From Ampullaceana balthica (taxonomy: Eukaryota; Mollusca; Gastropoda; Lymnaeidae), in contig CALYLW010000548.1 of the NCBI GenBank assembly GCA_944989445.1, positions 310,001 to 374,000 on the forward strand: a stretch of DNA of 64,000 nucleotides, in the 5' to 3' direction. Made by a program: the position numbers and the translations under genes. Each line of letters opens with the position of its first letter. Positions within the stretch are counted from its first letter, which is position 1. Shown in pieces: positions 11,304 to 22,409 of this stretch. Below the pieces are notes generated by a model. It was given only the letters and a program-made list of their open reading frames with translations. It made no database searches and was not told where the DNA came from.

Positions 11304-12267
11304 GTTTAGCGTTTGTTTTTCTTTTATAAACTTTGATATTGCATATGTGTATGCTTAAAAAATAACATATTTAAAAAATAGGACTCTTCCCAACAATAGT
11401 TTTTTTATTGTTATTTACATGTAATATTTGAATGCGTCTTAGACTAATTTGGAATAAAAAAATCTTTGCTTTTAATATAGAACTGGAAGGAGTGCTGACT
11501 TGACAATAATGAAAACGTTTATTAGAATTCCTAAAACGTGTATATTAAATTTTATATACGATTACCTGTTGATACTTTAATATTATCTTTTATCCAGTGA
11601 TTAACTTTACTTCAAGGTTTCATGCGAAATAAATAGTTCGTTGTTATTGATCTTTGTAAATAGTTACAATTTTTTATTTACATGTTTTTGATAATGTAAA
11701 GGTAATAATGTATGGGCCAATGGGCGCATAAACTGACAAGTCATAATAGATCTTGAAAAGATGCTGATTGACAATAATAAAAACTTTTATGTGAATTACT
11801 AACACGTTTATATTAAATTGTAAATATGATTAACAGTTGATAATTCAATCTTTTCTGTTACCCTGTGACAAACTTTGATTACTACGTTTCATGCAAAATG
11901 AATAGTTCTTTGTAATTAACATGTGTAAAAATTACATTTTATTTTTTACATGTTTTGGTAATGTTGTGGTAATAATGTAGGGACAAATGGGCGAATAAAC
12001 AAGTCATAATCATCAATGAAGCTTAAACTGCTTCAAATCACATATGTGCTTGATGTTGATCACATTACAGTCAAATAATTTATTTTTAGGGCACTGTGCT
12101 GTATTATTGGTGCAGTCATAATTGGTGCGCAAGTTAATGTCCGGCTGACTTTTCAGCAATATTTGTTAATACTTCGAACTTCAAACTTCTTTGCTGTAGT
12201 ATCACCTTATGCTGTGTGTAATTCACTATGCATTTACTATTATCCTGATTATATCATTATTATTCAC

Positions 12268-13131
12268 GCAAACTTATATAACGCGAAGCCTAAGCTTGGA
12301 GGTTTTTTCATAACACATATATTCGTATATATAATCAAAATATTTACTCTGCTATGTCTGTTCGTAACGCTATATTTTAGAAAGCGCACCGCTAAAAAAT
12401 AGCCTTGAAAAAAATACTGCAAATTTATTTTTTTTTAAATCCTTTATATTAACTCGTGGTGTCTGCGGCCGACCGACCGACCGACCTTGCTTGCTTGCTT
12501 GCTTGTCGCCAAAACTTTTGATCGATTTTTAACCCACTTGCTCGCAAGATAGCGAGCTGAAATTTTGCAGGCAGTTTCGTACCGATGATAAAAACAATGT
12601 ATCAAAATTTCAGATTGATTGCATGTACCGTAATTAAATTATTGATTTTTTAGATTATTTTATTTATTCCAATGTATCATGCTATTTTTTGAGATAGAGC
12701 GTCGCGGTGCGTATTATATTGAACAACCTTTCTGTCGCGCAATAAGGTGCGTATTTTACTGACAACACTTTTTATAAACCTATTCCTGATCGGTGCGCAT
12801 TATATTAAACACGTTTTACGACACAACTGCAATTTTGTATTTTTGGATGGTCTTGCGCTGCGTGTTATAATGAACATTCTTTTAGTTACGTCTCATACGT
12901 AAAGGATTTATAGTAAAAAACTTTGGTTTTTTACGGTTTGTTTTTTTTAAATGCTATTTTCAAGCGTCCGCATAAAATTTTTCAATATGGAAAAGAGATT
13001 TAATTTTTCTCTCTTGGTCTCTACATTTTCTGATTATTTACTATGCGGCTTTCAGGCAAAAGGGACAATTACAAAAACTGAAACATATCCATTTTGAAAA
13101 CTTCCGTCATTTTTGACGGGTAATACACTAG
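12268..13131 (+). mobile_element. Helitron-like element split by a 490-bp unit
   Basis: The 3' end has a perfect small hairpin, CCGTCATTTTTGACGG (13104-13119), followed by TAATACA and CTAG (13128-13131) with T next. This is the canonical Helitron 3' terminus without target duplication. A complete Helentron-like unit (12437-12945) sits inside. The remaining sequence matches the uninterrupted inverted copy at 8534-8885. Confidence 0.65.
12437..12945 (+). repeat. ~490-bp Helentron-like unit inserted in a Helitron
   Basis: The full unit has a GACC tetranucleotide run, then a CTTG run. Its insertion into a Helitron whose uninterrupted relative lies at 8534-8885 shows that the unit moves as a discrete element into T-rich sites. 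Confidence 0.65.
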
Positions 13132-13667
13132 TAATGATATAATTATGATAATAGTAAATGCATAGTGAATTACACACAACATAAAGTGATACTGCAGCAA
13201 AGAAGTTAAAAGTTTGAAGTATTCTTAAATATTGCTGAAGAGTCAGAAGGTTGTATATAAATCTCCGGAAGCTCTTTCCGGACGTTAAATTGCGGCATTG
13301 AATAATGCGCACAAGTTATGACTGCACCAATAATACAGCAAAGTGCGTTAAAAATAAACTATGTGATTGTAATGTGATCCATATCAAGCCCATCTGTGAT
13401 TTATAGCCGTTTAAGCTTCATTGAAGATTATGACTTGTCTGTATTCGCCCATTTGTCCATACATTATAATCACACCATTATCAAAAACATTTAAAAAATA
13501 AAATTTACCCATTTACAAATTTAATTAACAAAGAAATATTTATATTGCATGACACATAATAAGCAAAGTTTGTCAGAGGATAAAGGAAAATACTAAAGTA
13601 TCAACAGATAATCGTATTTACAATTTAATATACACATTTTAGGAATTAACATAAACATTCTCATCTA

Positions 13668-14279
13668 TGGCGGATTAAGGTGTTTACGCGGGCAAAGGCC
13701 ACGGACCCCCGATGATTTAGGGGCCCCCAAATTTAGTATATTTTATAATAAAGGTGGACAAATTTTTGCATGAATCCTTAAAGATATCATAAATTAAATA
13801 GATTAATACGATCTTATCTATTAATCTGATCGCTATTCGGACCCGATAGTCTTAGTAATCGAAAAACTTGACTTGATAGGCCCAATAAGAGAAAATATTA
13901 ATGAACACTGTGTATATCTTTTAAGTTAAATTTTTCCGTCAAGCTCTGTTGGTCTTGTGGCAGTGTGCAGTCTTGTAGTGCAAGAAATGTTGGGTTCAAT
14001 TTTCAGTGGGGATATAATTTGTTTTTCATTTGTCTTTTTTTTTAATTATTTTTTACACTTTTAGGATAACGGCAAACAGTTATTTCTTCGTGTTTGGTTT
14101 TTTTAATGAATCCGATCCCGTAGTACAGACAAATTATGAAAAAGGAACCAATTGACTATTTAGTTACAAGCTACAGTCTTATATTAGCTGTAAGCAATAA
14201 ATTTATTTAAGGGACGCTGGCTGGATAGGGCCCCGGTATGAATTGCAGCCAGGGGCCCCGTGCATTCTTAATTCGTCCC
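13668..14279. mobile_element. hAT-type MITE, ~610 bp
   Basis: Imperfect TIRs GGCGGATTAAG and CTTAATTCGTCC carry GGGGCCCC islands just inside. The flanks ATTCTCAT and ATTCTCTT differ at one of eight positions. The insertion splits a block of the inverted-repeat arm that is contiguous in the other arm. Confidence 0.55.
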
Positions 14280-14465
14280 TTATTCTCTTTATTGTTCAAG
14301 TCAGCACCTTTTCCAGATCTATTATGACTTGTCAGTTTATGCACTCATTGCTCCATACATTATTACCACCACATTTACACGGTTTAGGAATTCAAATAAA
14401 CGTTTTCATTATTGTCAAGTCAGCACCCCTTCCAGTTCTATTTTGAAAGCAAAGTTGTTGTTTTT

Positions 14466-15480
14466 AAATCCTTTATATTAACTCGTGGTGTCTGCGGCCG
14501 ACCGACCGACCGACCTTGCTTGCTTGCTTGCTTGTCGCCAAAACTTTTGATCGATTTTTAACCCACTTGCTCGCAAGATAGCGAGCTGAAATTTTGCAGG
14601 CAGTTTTGTACCGATGATAAAAACAATGTATCAAAATTTCAGATCGATCGCATGTACCGTAATTAAATTATTGATTTTTTAGATTATTTTATTTATTCCT
14701 ATGTATCATGCTATTTTTGAGATAGAGCGTCGCGGTGCGTATTATATTGAACAACCTTTCTGTCGCGCAATAAGGTGCGTATTTTACTGACAACACTTTT
14801 TATAAACCTATTCCTGATCGGTGCGCATTATATTAAACACGTTTTACGACACAACTGCAATTTTGTATTTTTGGATGGTCTTGCGCTGCGTGTTATAATG
14901 AACATTCTTTTAGTTACGTCTCATACGTAAAGGATTTATAGTCAAAAACTTGGTTTTTTACGGGTTGTTTTTATTTAAATCCTTTATATTAACTCGTGGT
15001 GTCTGCGGTCGACCGACCGACCGACCTTGCTTGCTTGCTTGCTTGTCGCCAAAACTTTTGATCGATTTTTAACCCACTTGCTCGCAAGATAGCGAGCTGA
15101 AATTTTGCAGGCAGTTTTGTACCGATGATAAAAACAATGTATCAAAATTTCAGATCGATCGCGTGTACCGTAATTAAATTATTGATTTTTTAGATTATTT
15201 TATTTATTCCTATGTATCATGCTATTTTTTGAGATAGAGCGTCGCGGTGCGTATTATATTGAACAACCTTTCTGTCGCGCAATAAGGTGCGTATTTTACT
15301 GACAACACTTTTTATAAACCTATTCCTGATCGGTGCGCATTATATTACACACGTTTTACGACACAACTGCAATTTTGTATTTTTGGATCGTCTTGCGCTG
15401 CGTGTTATAATGAACATTCTTTTAGTTACGTCTCATACTTAAAGGATTTATAGTCAAAAACTTGGATTTTTACGGGTTGT
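14466..15480 (+). repeat. Two tandem 490-bp Helentron-like units
   Basis: Head-to-tail units start at 14466 and 14977. Both carry a GACC run and then a CTTG run near the 5' end and are almost identical, so the tandem duplication is recent. Confidence 0.65.
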
Positions 15481-16086
15481 TTTTATTTCAAATTTAGTCT
15501 AAGACGCATTAAAAAATTACATGTAAATAACAATCAAACCTAAACTATTGTGGGGGAGAGGGGGTCCGATTTTAAAATATGTTTTTTTTAAACACACAAA
15601 TATGCAACCTCGCAGAGTATATAAGAAAAAAACCCGCTAAACTGAAGCATAAGTTGACAAACTTCATTTGCAGTAACATAAAATGGCTTTGTAGTTCAAA
15701 ACGCATCGTAACTTGACAACCAAACACAAACCAATTGTAAATCTCATAAACTGAATAACGGATGATATACATTGATATAGAAAATAAAATTTAGAATTAC
15801 GTAAATAATAATGACATGCACGCATACAAAAATGGACATTATTAAAAAAAATAATCATAATATTAATGACATCAAATAAACTTCGTTCCCTTTACACATG
15901 TTAATAAAAGGCTCCAATAATGCCGTCACGTCATAATATTTTATGGCGAGAAATACACTCTGTTAATCTAGAAACCAACATTTTAAAAATTATTTTACGT
16001 CTATAATTTCGTTTTTTTTTAAATCGGGAGTTACCTCGCATAGCGTGACGGACGGGACATGCATTGCAAATTATGAATATTGATTG

Positions 16087-16480
16087 ACTAGGCTGTGCTG
16101 GGGTGCCGTGGCGCCTACGGCGCCCACTTTTTATAATAGGGGTTGTAGGACGCCTACGATATCCACTTTTTTTTGGTCAAAAGCCCAAGTAAATTATCCT
16201 TGTTTGATAAATACGAAATATACATGAAATGTACACAAAGTATTTTATTATTATAAATCCTCAAATCCTCTTTTCGCATCGTTCCCTTATCCAAAATTAA
16301 AATATAAGCTAAAACAATGAAGTCATATAATATTTTTTTTACGGTGAGAATCTTTAATTTATAATTATTTTTCACACTTGCTAATGCACACCTTGTATTA
16401 AAGCTCAAACAATGACGTCATAGCATAGTGTTAGTGATTTAATGATCCATTCATCCAGTGACTTGGGCTATTATATTATT
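16087..16480 (-). mobile_element. Helitron-like element of the GGCGCC family
   Basis: On the minus strand the 3' end is a GC-rich stem of GGCGCC words followed by CTAG (16090-16087) and T. The 5' side is near 16480, at the reverse complement of AATAATATAATAGCCCAAGT. Plus-strand relatives form a tandem pair at 59736-60829. Confidence 0.6.
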
Positions 16481-16520
16481 TATGTGATGAATGTATCCAA
16501 ATTATAGCACATAAAGTAAG

Positions 16521-16783
16521 GGCTAAAGCAAAGAAGACGGTGCGCTCAACTATTTACATTGTTATGGCAGAGCGCGTGCTTCCGGGAATGAAATGTTGTA
16601 TTTTTTTACACATTTCAAAGGGAATAAGCGCAATTATTTGTATCCATAAACGTAACTAAGGTTGTAATTTTAGTTTTAGTTCTCTAGGTTTAGTTGTCTA
16701 TTTTTAAAATTTAAAAAAAACAACAACAAATATAGCAGCCTAAAATACAATTTATCGAGCGCACCGTTTTCTTTGCTTTTACC
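16521..16783. mobile_element. 263-bp MITE with 27-bp inverted repeats
   Basis: The ends read GGCTAAAGCAAAGAAGACGG and, inverted, GGTAAAAGCAAAGAAAACGG, both continuing TGCGCTC. Flanking 8-mers AAAGTAAG and AAAATAAG differ at one position. It lies directly upstream of the transposase remnant. Confidence 0.65.
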
Positions 16784-16791
16784 AAAATAAG

Positions 16792-17460
16792 AGACAAAAT
16801 CTTGGATGATTTAAGGACTGCTGAGTACTTCAGTTTTTCTGTAGATTTGACTGTAGACCAGTCCCATATTGATCAAATTATTGTAATTGTGAGGTATCTT
16901 TCACCAGATATTTGGCTACCTCTTAAACATTTTTTGCCCAAAACTTTCCTAGAGATGGGTAGCCACACAGGGGAAAGTATGTCTAAAATGTTGCATAACT
17001 ACGTTACACATGAGTGAAAGATAGATTTTTAGTAAGAGTCGAGGCCATTCATATGAAATTGCTTCCAATATGTCTGGCAAATACAAGGGTGTGCAAGAAA
17101 TAAAATTGAAGACGAACAAGTATGCTATGTATGTTTCATGTGCTAGAAAAAAAAAGAGAGAAAAAAAAACTGTAATTTTTCTAGAAAATATAATTTGTTT
17201 TCATCATCTATAATCTATACAAAGAAGGACAGTACTGTTGTCATTCTTCAAAGATGATTCAAAAGTTCTAAAGGGCTAGTCAAAAACTACTTGGGGAGCA
17301 CATATAATGGCCACATGGCAATGCTTCAAAGTTATGATAGATTAATTTCTTCATCGCATCAGCTGCAGATTGAAACTACAGAGAAAGGCAACACAAGAAA
17401 TCAACCCATGAACATTTTAAACAAAATGGAGTAGTTTGCTCTGTGAAAGGCAAGAAACAA
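16792..17460 (+). pseudogene. Decayed hAT-like transposase (DUF4371/ZMYM type)
   Basis: The 71-residue open stretch (16802-17014) contains AEYFSFSVDLTVDQSHIDQ and a SHTGESM-like motif. These match the DUF4371 region of domesticated and transposon-borne hAT-like proteins of the ZMYM group. Downstream, in other frames, ASNMSGKYKGVQ and KYAMYVSCA (17050-17155) continue the same domain, followed by a degraded SKTTWGAHI block. Several frameshifts and stops make it non-functional. The orientation is the same as the host gene. A GGGCCC-rich terminus with ATCCAGCCCTG at 17752-17762 may be its right end. Confidence 0.75.
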
Positions 17461-17871
17461 AACATTTTAGTTTAATATATTTCCTAAATCCATTAAACAT
17501 TTTCAAGAGATTAAATAAAAAGCCTTCGTAAATTGTGCCATTCAAAAGAACTTTTGTCTCTTTTTACCAGAGCTTGCATTTTAAAATTGATTATGAATAA
17601 AGGTGAATTTAAGTGAAATATTATTTCACTATCTATACACTTATTAATAATATTTCAGTTTAACCCTCTAGTTATCCGAAAATCATATTTGGCACTGACA
17701 TAGAATATCTTAAATTATAAAGGGCCCCATATCTCAAATGGCTTAGGGCCTCATCCAGCCCTGGGTATTGGTCGTTATATAAGTGCTCTTTGTAGTGGTT
17801 TTACTTTTGGTTCATTAAAGGCGACATTCTGTAGAAAATTGTTTTGTTTGTTTTTTTCATAATGTTTGTAC

Positions 17872-18168
17872 GGTACACAAACAAAACGACAAGTAACAAA
17901 ACGATAAAACAACAAGTGACAAAACGACATGGTGACAAAACGACAAGGTGACAAAATACTTCAGAATGGGACAATAAAAAAAAGAGGCAATAATTTTTAC
18001 TTAAGATTATTTTTAGTTTTAGCCACTGAGCTATTGAGTCTCACACCCTTAGCCTATGTTCAAATGACATATTCACGGAGACTTCAATAGGGGGTTCTAC
18101 AGTGATCTACATTGTTGCTATGAGACCTTGTCGTGTTGTCTTCTTTTCGTTTTGTTATGGAACCAATA
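17872..18168. mobile_element. MITE with subterminal ACAAAACGACAA repeats
   Basis: Several copies of a GACAAAACGACAAGGT-like word lie near 17880-17945. Inverted words, CCTTGTCGTGTTGTC and TTCGTTTTGTTATGG, lie near 18125-18165. This gives a short element with TIRs. A GC-richer relative is at 50766-51233. Confidence 0.5.
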
Positions 18169-18260
18169 GTTTAATACTTTTTTTCCATTTGACATAAGTC
18201 TGTTTTCAGCAAATAAACATATTTGAATTTTTAAATATTTTTTAAATTTTTATTTTACAG

Positions 18261-18417
18261 ATCAACCTTTCCGGATCCTGTCGATCCTAACTTCGGATGC
18301 GAAGAAGAGTGTAGACAAACATCCTACCATAAAGGAGAGTGTCTCCTTGCTCCCCGTAATGTGTGTCCTCGTGTACGAGGCAATCAATACAAATGCTTGT
18401 GCAGTGGCAGAGACTAA
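18261..18417 (+). CDS. Macin-like antimicrobial peptide, exon 2
   Basis: After the ACAG acceptor, the first base completes the glycine codon begun in exon 1. 51 codons and TAA (18415-18417) follow, for a predicted precursor of 84 residues. Across both exons the last seven cysteines are spaced C-x13-C-x3-C-x9-C-x7-C-x9-C-x-C. This includes the CxxxC and CxC of a CS-alpha-beta fold and the GEC and Cys-Pro context seen in hydramacin/theromacin-type macins (spacing compared from memory). With Cys23 the mature part has eight cysteines, enough for four disulfides. A short proline/aspartate-rich stretch lies between the second and third mature cysteines. A divergent defensin is the main alternative. 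The ORF is intact with no stops, unlike everything else in the window. Confidence 0.75.
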
Positions 18418-18615
18418 GGCATCAAGTCCTCCTGTTTTTAACAATGTCCAGAGGAAACATTGATTTATACAAAAAGTTAGAAAGCCAATTTTACTCCATC
18501 ATTTTTTATCCGCAATTTATAAATTAAAGCAAAATAATATTTTCCAAAACTACAAATGCACATGAATCCTTTAATAATTTTTATTAAATAATTTTCTTGA
18601 CACGTAAATCATTGA

Positions 18616-18621
18616 AATAAA
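18616..18621 (+). terminator. Candidate poly(A) signal of the macin-like gene
   Basis: AATAAA lies 199 bp past the stop codon in AT-rich sequence with no repeat. An earlier ATTAAA-like word near 18523 is an alternative. In such AT-rich DNA the match alone is weak. Confidence 0.4.
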
Positions 18622-18661
18622 ATTCTAAATACCTAATATTTTTATAGTATTTTTTAAATAA

Positions 18662-18701
18662 CTTATGTCTTATCTGTTTACAGACGCTCCTTCTATATGT
18701 G
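18662..18701 (-). mobile_element. SINE 3'-end fragment
   Basis: About 40 bp of the SINE tail is present: TCTTATCTG, then CAGACGCTCCTTCTA. The rest of the 3' flank, to 19024, holds nothing else recognisable. Confidence 0.5.
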
Positions 18702-19024
18702 CTTGGAAAATATCTACAAACAATAAGTTTATAATATTATCATAAAAGATTTTAAAAGCATGCGAGTCGGATTAAGAATTTCTCGCAAACAAATATCATT
18801 TAGAGAATTCATAATGTAAAACTCATACAAATTTGGCATTTTCCTATAAATTACATTCAAATCATCAACGGGTGTAAAGAGCTAAATGTTCTATTAGATG
18901 TAATAAACTTTGTTGCCAGAGACGTGGTAGCGCATCTCTCGGTATATATGTAGATGATCACTGTTAAGTTTGGTCTGCAACTTTGAATTGTTGACTTAAG
19001 CATCGACCACAATGAACTGTAGAG

Positions 19025-19217
19025 CAGCGTTTCCCAACCTGCGGGTCGCGTCCCCCAGAGAAGAAACTGTCTACTAAAAATATTCACTATAATACAAATT
19101 TGCTCTATTTTGTAAAAACAAAAATTATTAATATGAATTGTTTAAATTTTATGGTGGTAGCGAGCCATACCGCTTTTATAAAAGTGGTCGCCACCCAAAA
19201 AAAGTTGGGAATCACTG
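19025..19217. mobile_element. hAT-type MITE, 193 bp
   Basis: TIRs CAGCGTTTCCCAACC and GTTGGGAATCACTG bound the element. The 8-bp flanks CTGTAGAG (19017-19024) and CTCTAGAG (19218-19225) differ at one base. The TTCCCAAC end is typical of many animal hAT MITEs. Confidence 0.75.
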
Positions 19218-19225
19218 CTCTAGAG

Positions 19226-20519
19226 GATAGAAGAACAAAGAGCAAAGTATTCATAATAGATAAGGCAATTAGAGTCTAACTTCAGAATAAAATACAACAA
19301 AATCTAATACAACACTTAGCTGGAAAAGGGGATAAAACACACTTTTCTAATTCATTATGAGAAAAAATATGATAAAACCTCCTTCTACACCGGGCGCATC
19401 GCTGCATTGAGCGTTAAATGAGTCACCTGAACAGCCAGGAAAGGCAACTCAACATCAACATCAAAAACGTTATTAAAATTGTCATACAAAATTGAACAGC
19501 GATGAGGTTACAAACAAAATACCAGATGCACAAACGAAGTGTGTCATTAAATTAATAATTTAAGCTTTATTAATGGACGTTGACATATGATACAAACGTT
19601 TCTGCAAGTGGGATTTTAAGTATAAATACATAAACACAAGTATTTACATTAAATTTACATGATATGTTACCAATTATAATCATGGGAAAATACTTCAGCT
19701 TATATTTGTAATATTAAAAAGAATTTTAAAAAGTGAAGATGTGCCATAATATTTAAAAATAGATAGAAGAAGAGAAAGTGAACGGACTTCCTTTACTTAA
19801 GTCCTCTTTCATCATATAACAGAAAGCTTTAAATACATTATTTTTAAAATTTTTATAAAAGCAAATTTCCAATATTCTGAATTTACTATTTCAACACATG
19901 ATGATGCCAATACCAAAACAAAAATAAAAATCCATCGAAAACTAATGGATTATGCATTATTTTCTGTTGATAATATTAATATAACGCAAAATTTTGTTAT
20001 TGAAAATCTCACACATACCATAAATATAAACTGAATGACCTTATCGGGGGCAAAGTAATAATTAACGCTACAACACTTTTATTAATAACATAAATAATTA
20101 CTTTTCGTAGAAGAAAATAAATATATTGTGGCATTCAAGGACATCAATATTCCAAGTCGCTGTAAATTGGGTTTAATTTGTGTAGAGTTAAATGATTGCC
20201 GTTTACCTACACACAATTTTAACTCCATTGTCATTCTAAAATTTGGAATAATTTTTCTGTTAACACTAATTAACGATGGTATAAATAGCAAGATATGTTC
20301 TTTAAGTCTTATTTAGTGCGATTCTCACTAGCTGTCATTCTAAATAGTATGATCCTACTTTTTATAGTAATGCAGATATGTTTCATCATTACTCGGATCC
20401 ATTGACCATAAAACTTATGCTATTCAGCTTCCTGCCAAGTAGACAGAGTTGATATCTTATAAAACTATTAGCTGTTTAATCAATAATACCTTTTGTGGAT
20501 CAGGTGCTGGACAATGAAA
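19226..20519. other. Unannotated AT-rich stretch
   Basis: No coding exon, known element terminus or repeat was recognised here; the short open frames overlap on both strands and lack codon structure. Confidence 0.5.
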
Positions 20520-22195
20520 AATGGGATGTTATTGGTAAGACGTCACAATCACGTTAAGTGTGATGTTATAAGTCATGGGATGTTATTGGTAAGAAGTCAC
20601 AATCACCTGAAGTTTGATGTTATAAGTCATGGGATTATATTGTAAAGACGTCACAATCACGTGAAGTGTGATGTTATAAGTCATGGGATTATATTGTAAA
20701 GACGTCACAATCACGTGAAGTGTGATGTTATAAGTCATGGGATTATATTGGTAAGACGTCACAATCACGTGAAGTGTGATGTTATAAGTCATGGGATTAT
20801 ATTGTTAAGACGTCACAATCACGTGAAGTGTGATGTTATAAGTCATGGGATTATATTGTTAAAAACGTCATAATCACGTGAAGTGTGATGTTATAAGTCA
20901 TGGGATTATATTGGTAAGACGTCACAATCACGTGAAGTGTGATGTTATAAGTCATGGGATTATATTGGTAAGACGTCACAATCACCTGAAGTTTGATGTT
21001 ATAAGTCATGGGATTATATTGTTAAGACGTCACAATCACGTGAAGTTTGATGTTATAAGTCATGGGATTATATTGGTAAGACGTCACAATCACGTGAAGT
21101 GTGATGTTATAAGTCATGGGATTATATTGGTAAGACGTCACAATCACGTGAAGTGTGATGTTATAAGTCATGGGATTATATTGTTAAGACGTCACAATCA
21201 CGTGAAGTGTGATGTTATAAGTCATGGGATTATATTGTTAAGACGTCACAATCACCTGAAGTTTGATGTTATAAGTCATGGGATTATATTGTTAAGACGT
21301 CACAATCACCTGAAGTTTGATGTTATAAGTCATGGGATTATATTGTTAAGACGTCACAATCACGTGAAGTGTGATGTTATAGTCATGGGATGTTATTGGT
21401 AAAAAGGTCATAATCACGTGAAGTGTGATGTTATAAGTCATGGGATTATATTGGTAAGACGTCACAATCACGTGAAGTGTGATGTTATAAGTCATGGGAA
21501 TTTATTGTTAAGACGTCACAATCACGTGAAGTGTGATGTTATAAGTCATGGGATTATATTGTTAAGACGTCACAATCACGTGAAGTGTGATGTTATAAGT
21601 CATGGGTATTATATTGTTAAGACGTCACAATCACCTGAAGTTTGATGTTATAAGTCATGGGATTATATTGTTAAGACGTCACAATCACGTGAAGTGTGAT
21701 GTTATAAGTCATGGGATGTTATTGGTAAAAAGGCCATAATCACGTGAAGTGTGATGTTATAAGTCATGGGATTATATTGGTAAGACGTCACAATCACGTG
21801 AAGTGTTATGTTATAAGTCATTGGATGTTATTGGTAAGACGTCATAATCACGTGAAGTGTTATGTTATAATTCATGGAATGTTATTAGTAAGACGTCACA
21901 ATCACATGAAGTGTAATGTTATAAGTCATGTGATGTTATTGGTAAGACGTCTTAATCACGTGAAGTGTTATGTTATAAGTCATGGGATGTTATTGGTAAG
22001 ACGTCACAATCACGTAAATTGTAATGTTATAAGTCATTGGATGTTATTGTTAAGATGTCACAATCATGTGAAGTGTGATGTTATAAGTCGCGGGATGTTA
22101 TATGTAAGACGTCACAATCACATGACGTGTGATGTTATAATTCATGGGATGTTATTGGTAAGACGTCACAATCACGTGAAGTGTGGTGTTTTCAG
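20520..22195. repeat. 54-bp minisatellite with CRE-like and E-box motifs
   Basis: About 31 copies of a 54-bp unit form the array. The first two thirds are nearly identical; the last ten or so copies are more diverged. Because 54 is 18 codons, the repeat is open on both strands over hundreds of bases, which creates spurious 18-residue repeat proteins. Most units contain GACGTCA eight bases before CACGTG. Confidence 0.95.
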
Positions 22196-22409
22196 TCAAC
22201 CAAGCCTTGATGTTGATGTTTATTGATTGCTTCTTTTTATTTTTCCTTGACACTTATACCACACAACTTTATCAAAACGGCGGAAACAATGTCTTAGAAC
22301 TTACCATTTTTGGGGTATGAAAGATGACTACTTTATGCGAGTAAGCGAGATTTATTTTATTATTCAACAGTTAGAGTTTTATAATACGTTGGGAAAAATA
22401 AGCAATTTT

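Larger units (their letters stand above)
8886..12267. repeat. Left arm of a large inverted repeat
   Basis: Blocks at about 8886-9085, 11110-11220, 11387-11480 and 11480-12267 recur as reverse complement at about 15885-16086, 15600-15780, 15480-15545 and 13132-14465. Identity is moderate. The arm is interrupted at 9086-11040 by a foldback element and Helentron-like units. Confidence 0.6.
13132..16086. repeat. Right arm of the large inverted repeat
   Basis: This is the reverse complement of blocks in 8886-12267. It is interrupted by a hAT-type MITE (13668-14279) and two tandem 490-bp units (14466-15480). The axis of symmetry is the Helitron at 12268-13131. Confidence 0.6.
6272..18260 (+). other. 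12 kb intron of the macin-like gene
   Basis: The intron runs from GT at 6272 to AG at 18260; the acceptor has a T-rich tract before ACAG. 6272-7103 is AT-rich sequence in which nothing is recognised. The rest is almost entirely repeats, listed separately. The most structured part is a large inverted repeat at 8886-16086. Confidence 0.65.

Noticed and set aside
8118..17762. One 9.6 kb hAT element from CAGTGCTGGAT to ATCCAGCCCTG enclosing the transposase remnant
   Set aside because: The ends look alike, but the flanking 8-mers (GGTTCTCA and GGTATTGG) do not match, so the pairing cannot be claimed.
18262..18444. Minus-strand ORF of 60 residues over exon 2
   Set aside because: It is the antisense shadow of the macin-like exon, which has splice phase, cysteine pattern and signal peptide in its favour.
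20878..22226. Open frames of 75-174 residues made of 18-residue repeats
   Set aside because: They are read-through of the 54-bp minisatellite, whose period is a multiple of three; the opposite strand is equally open.
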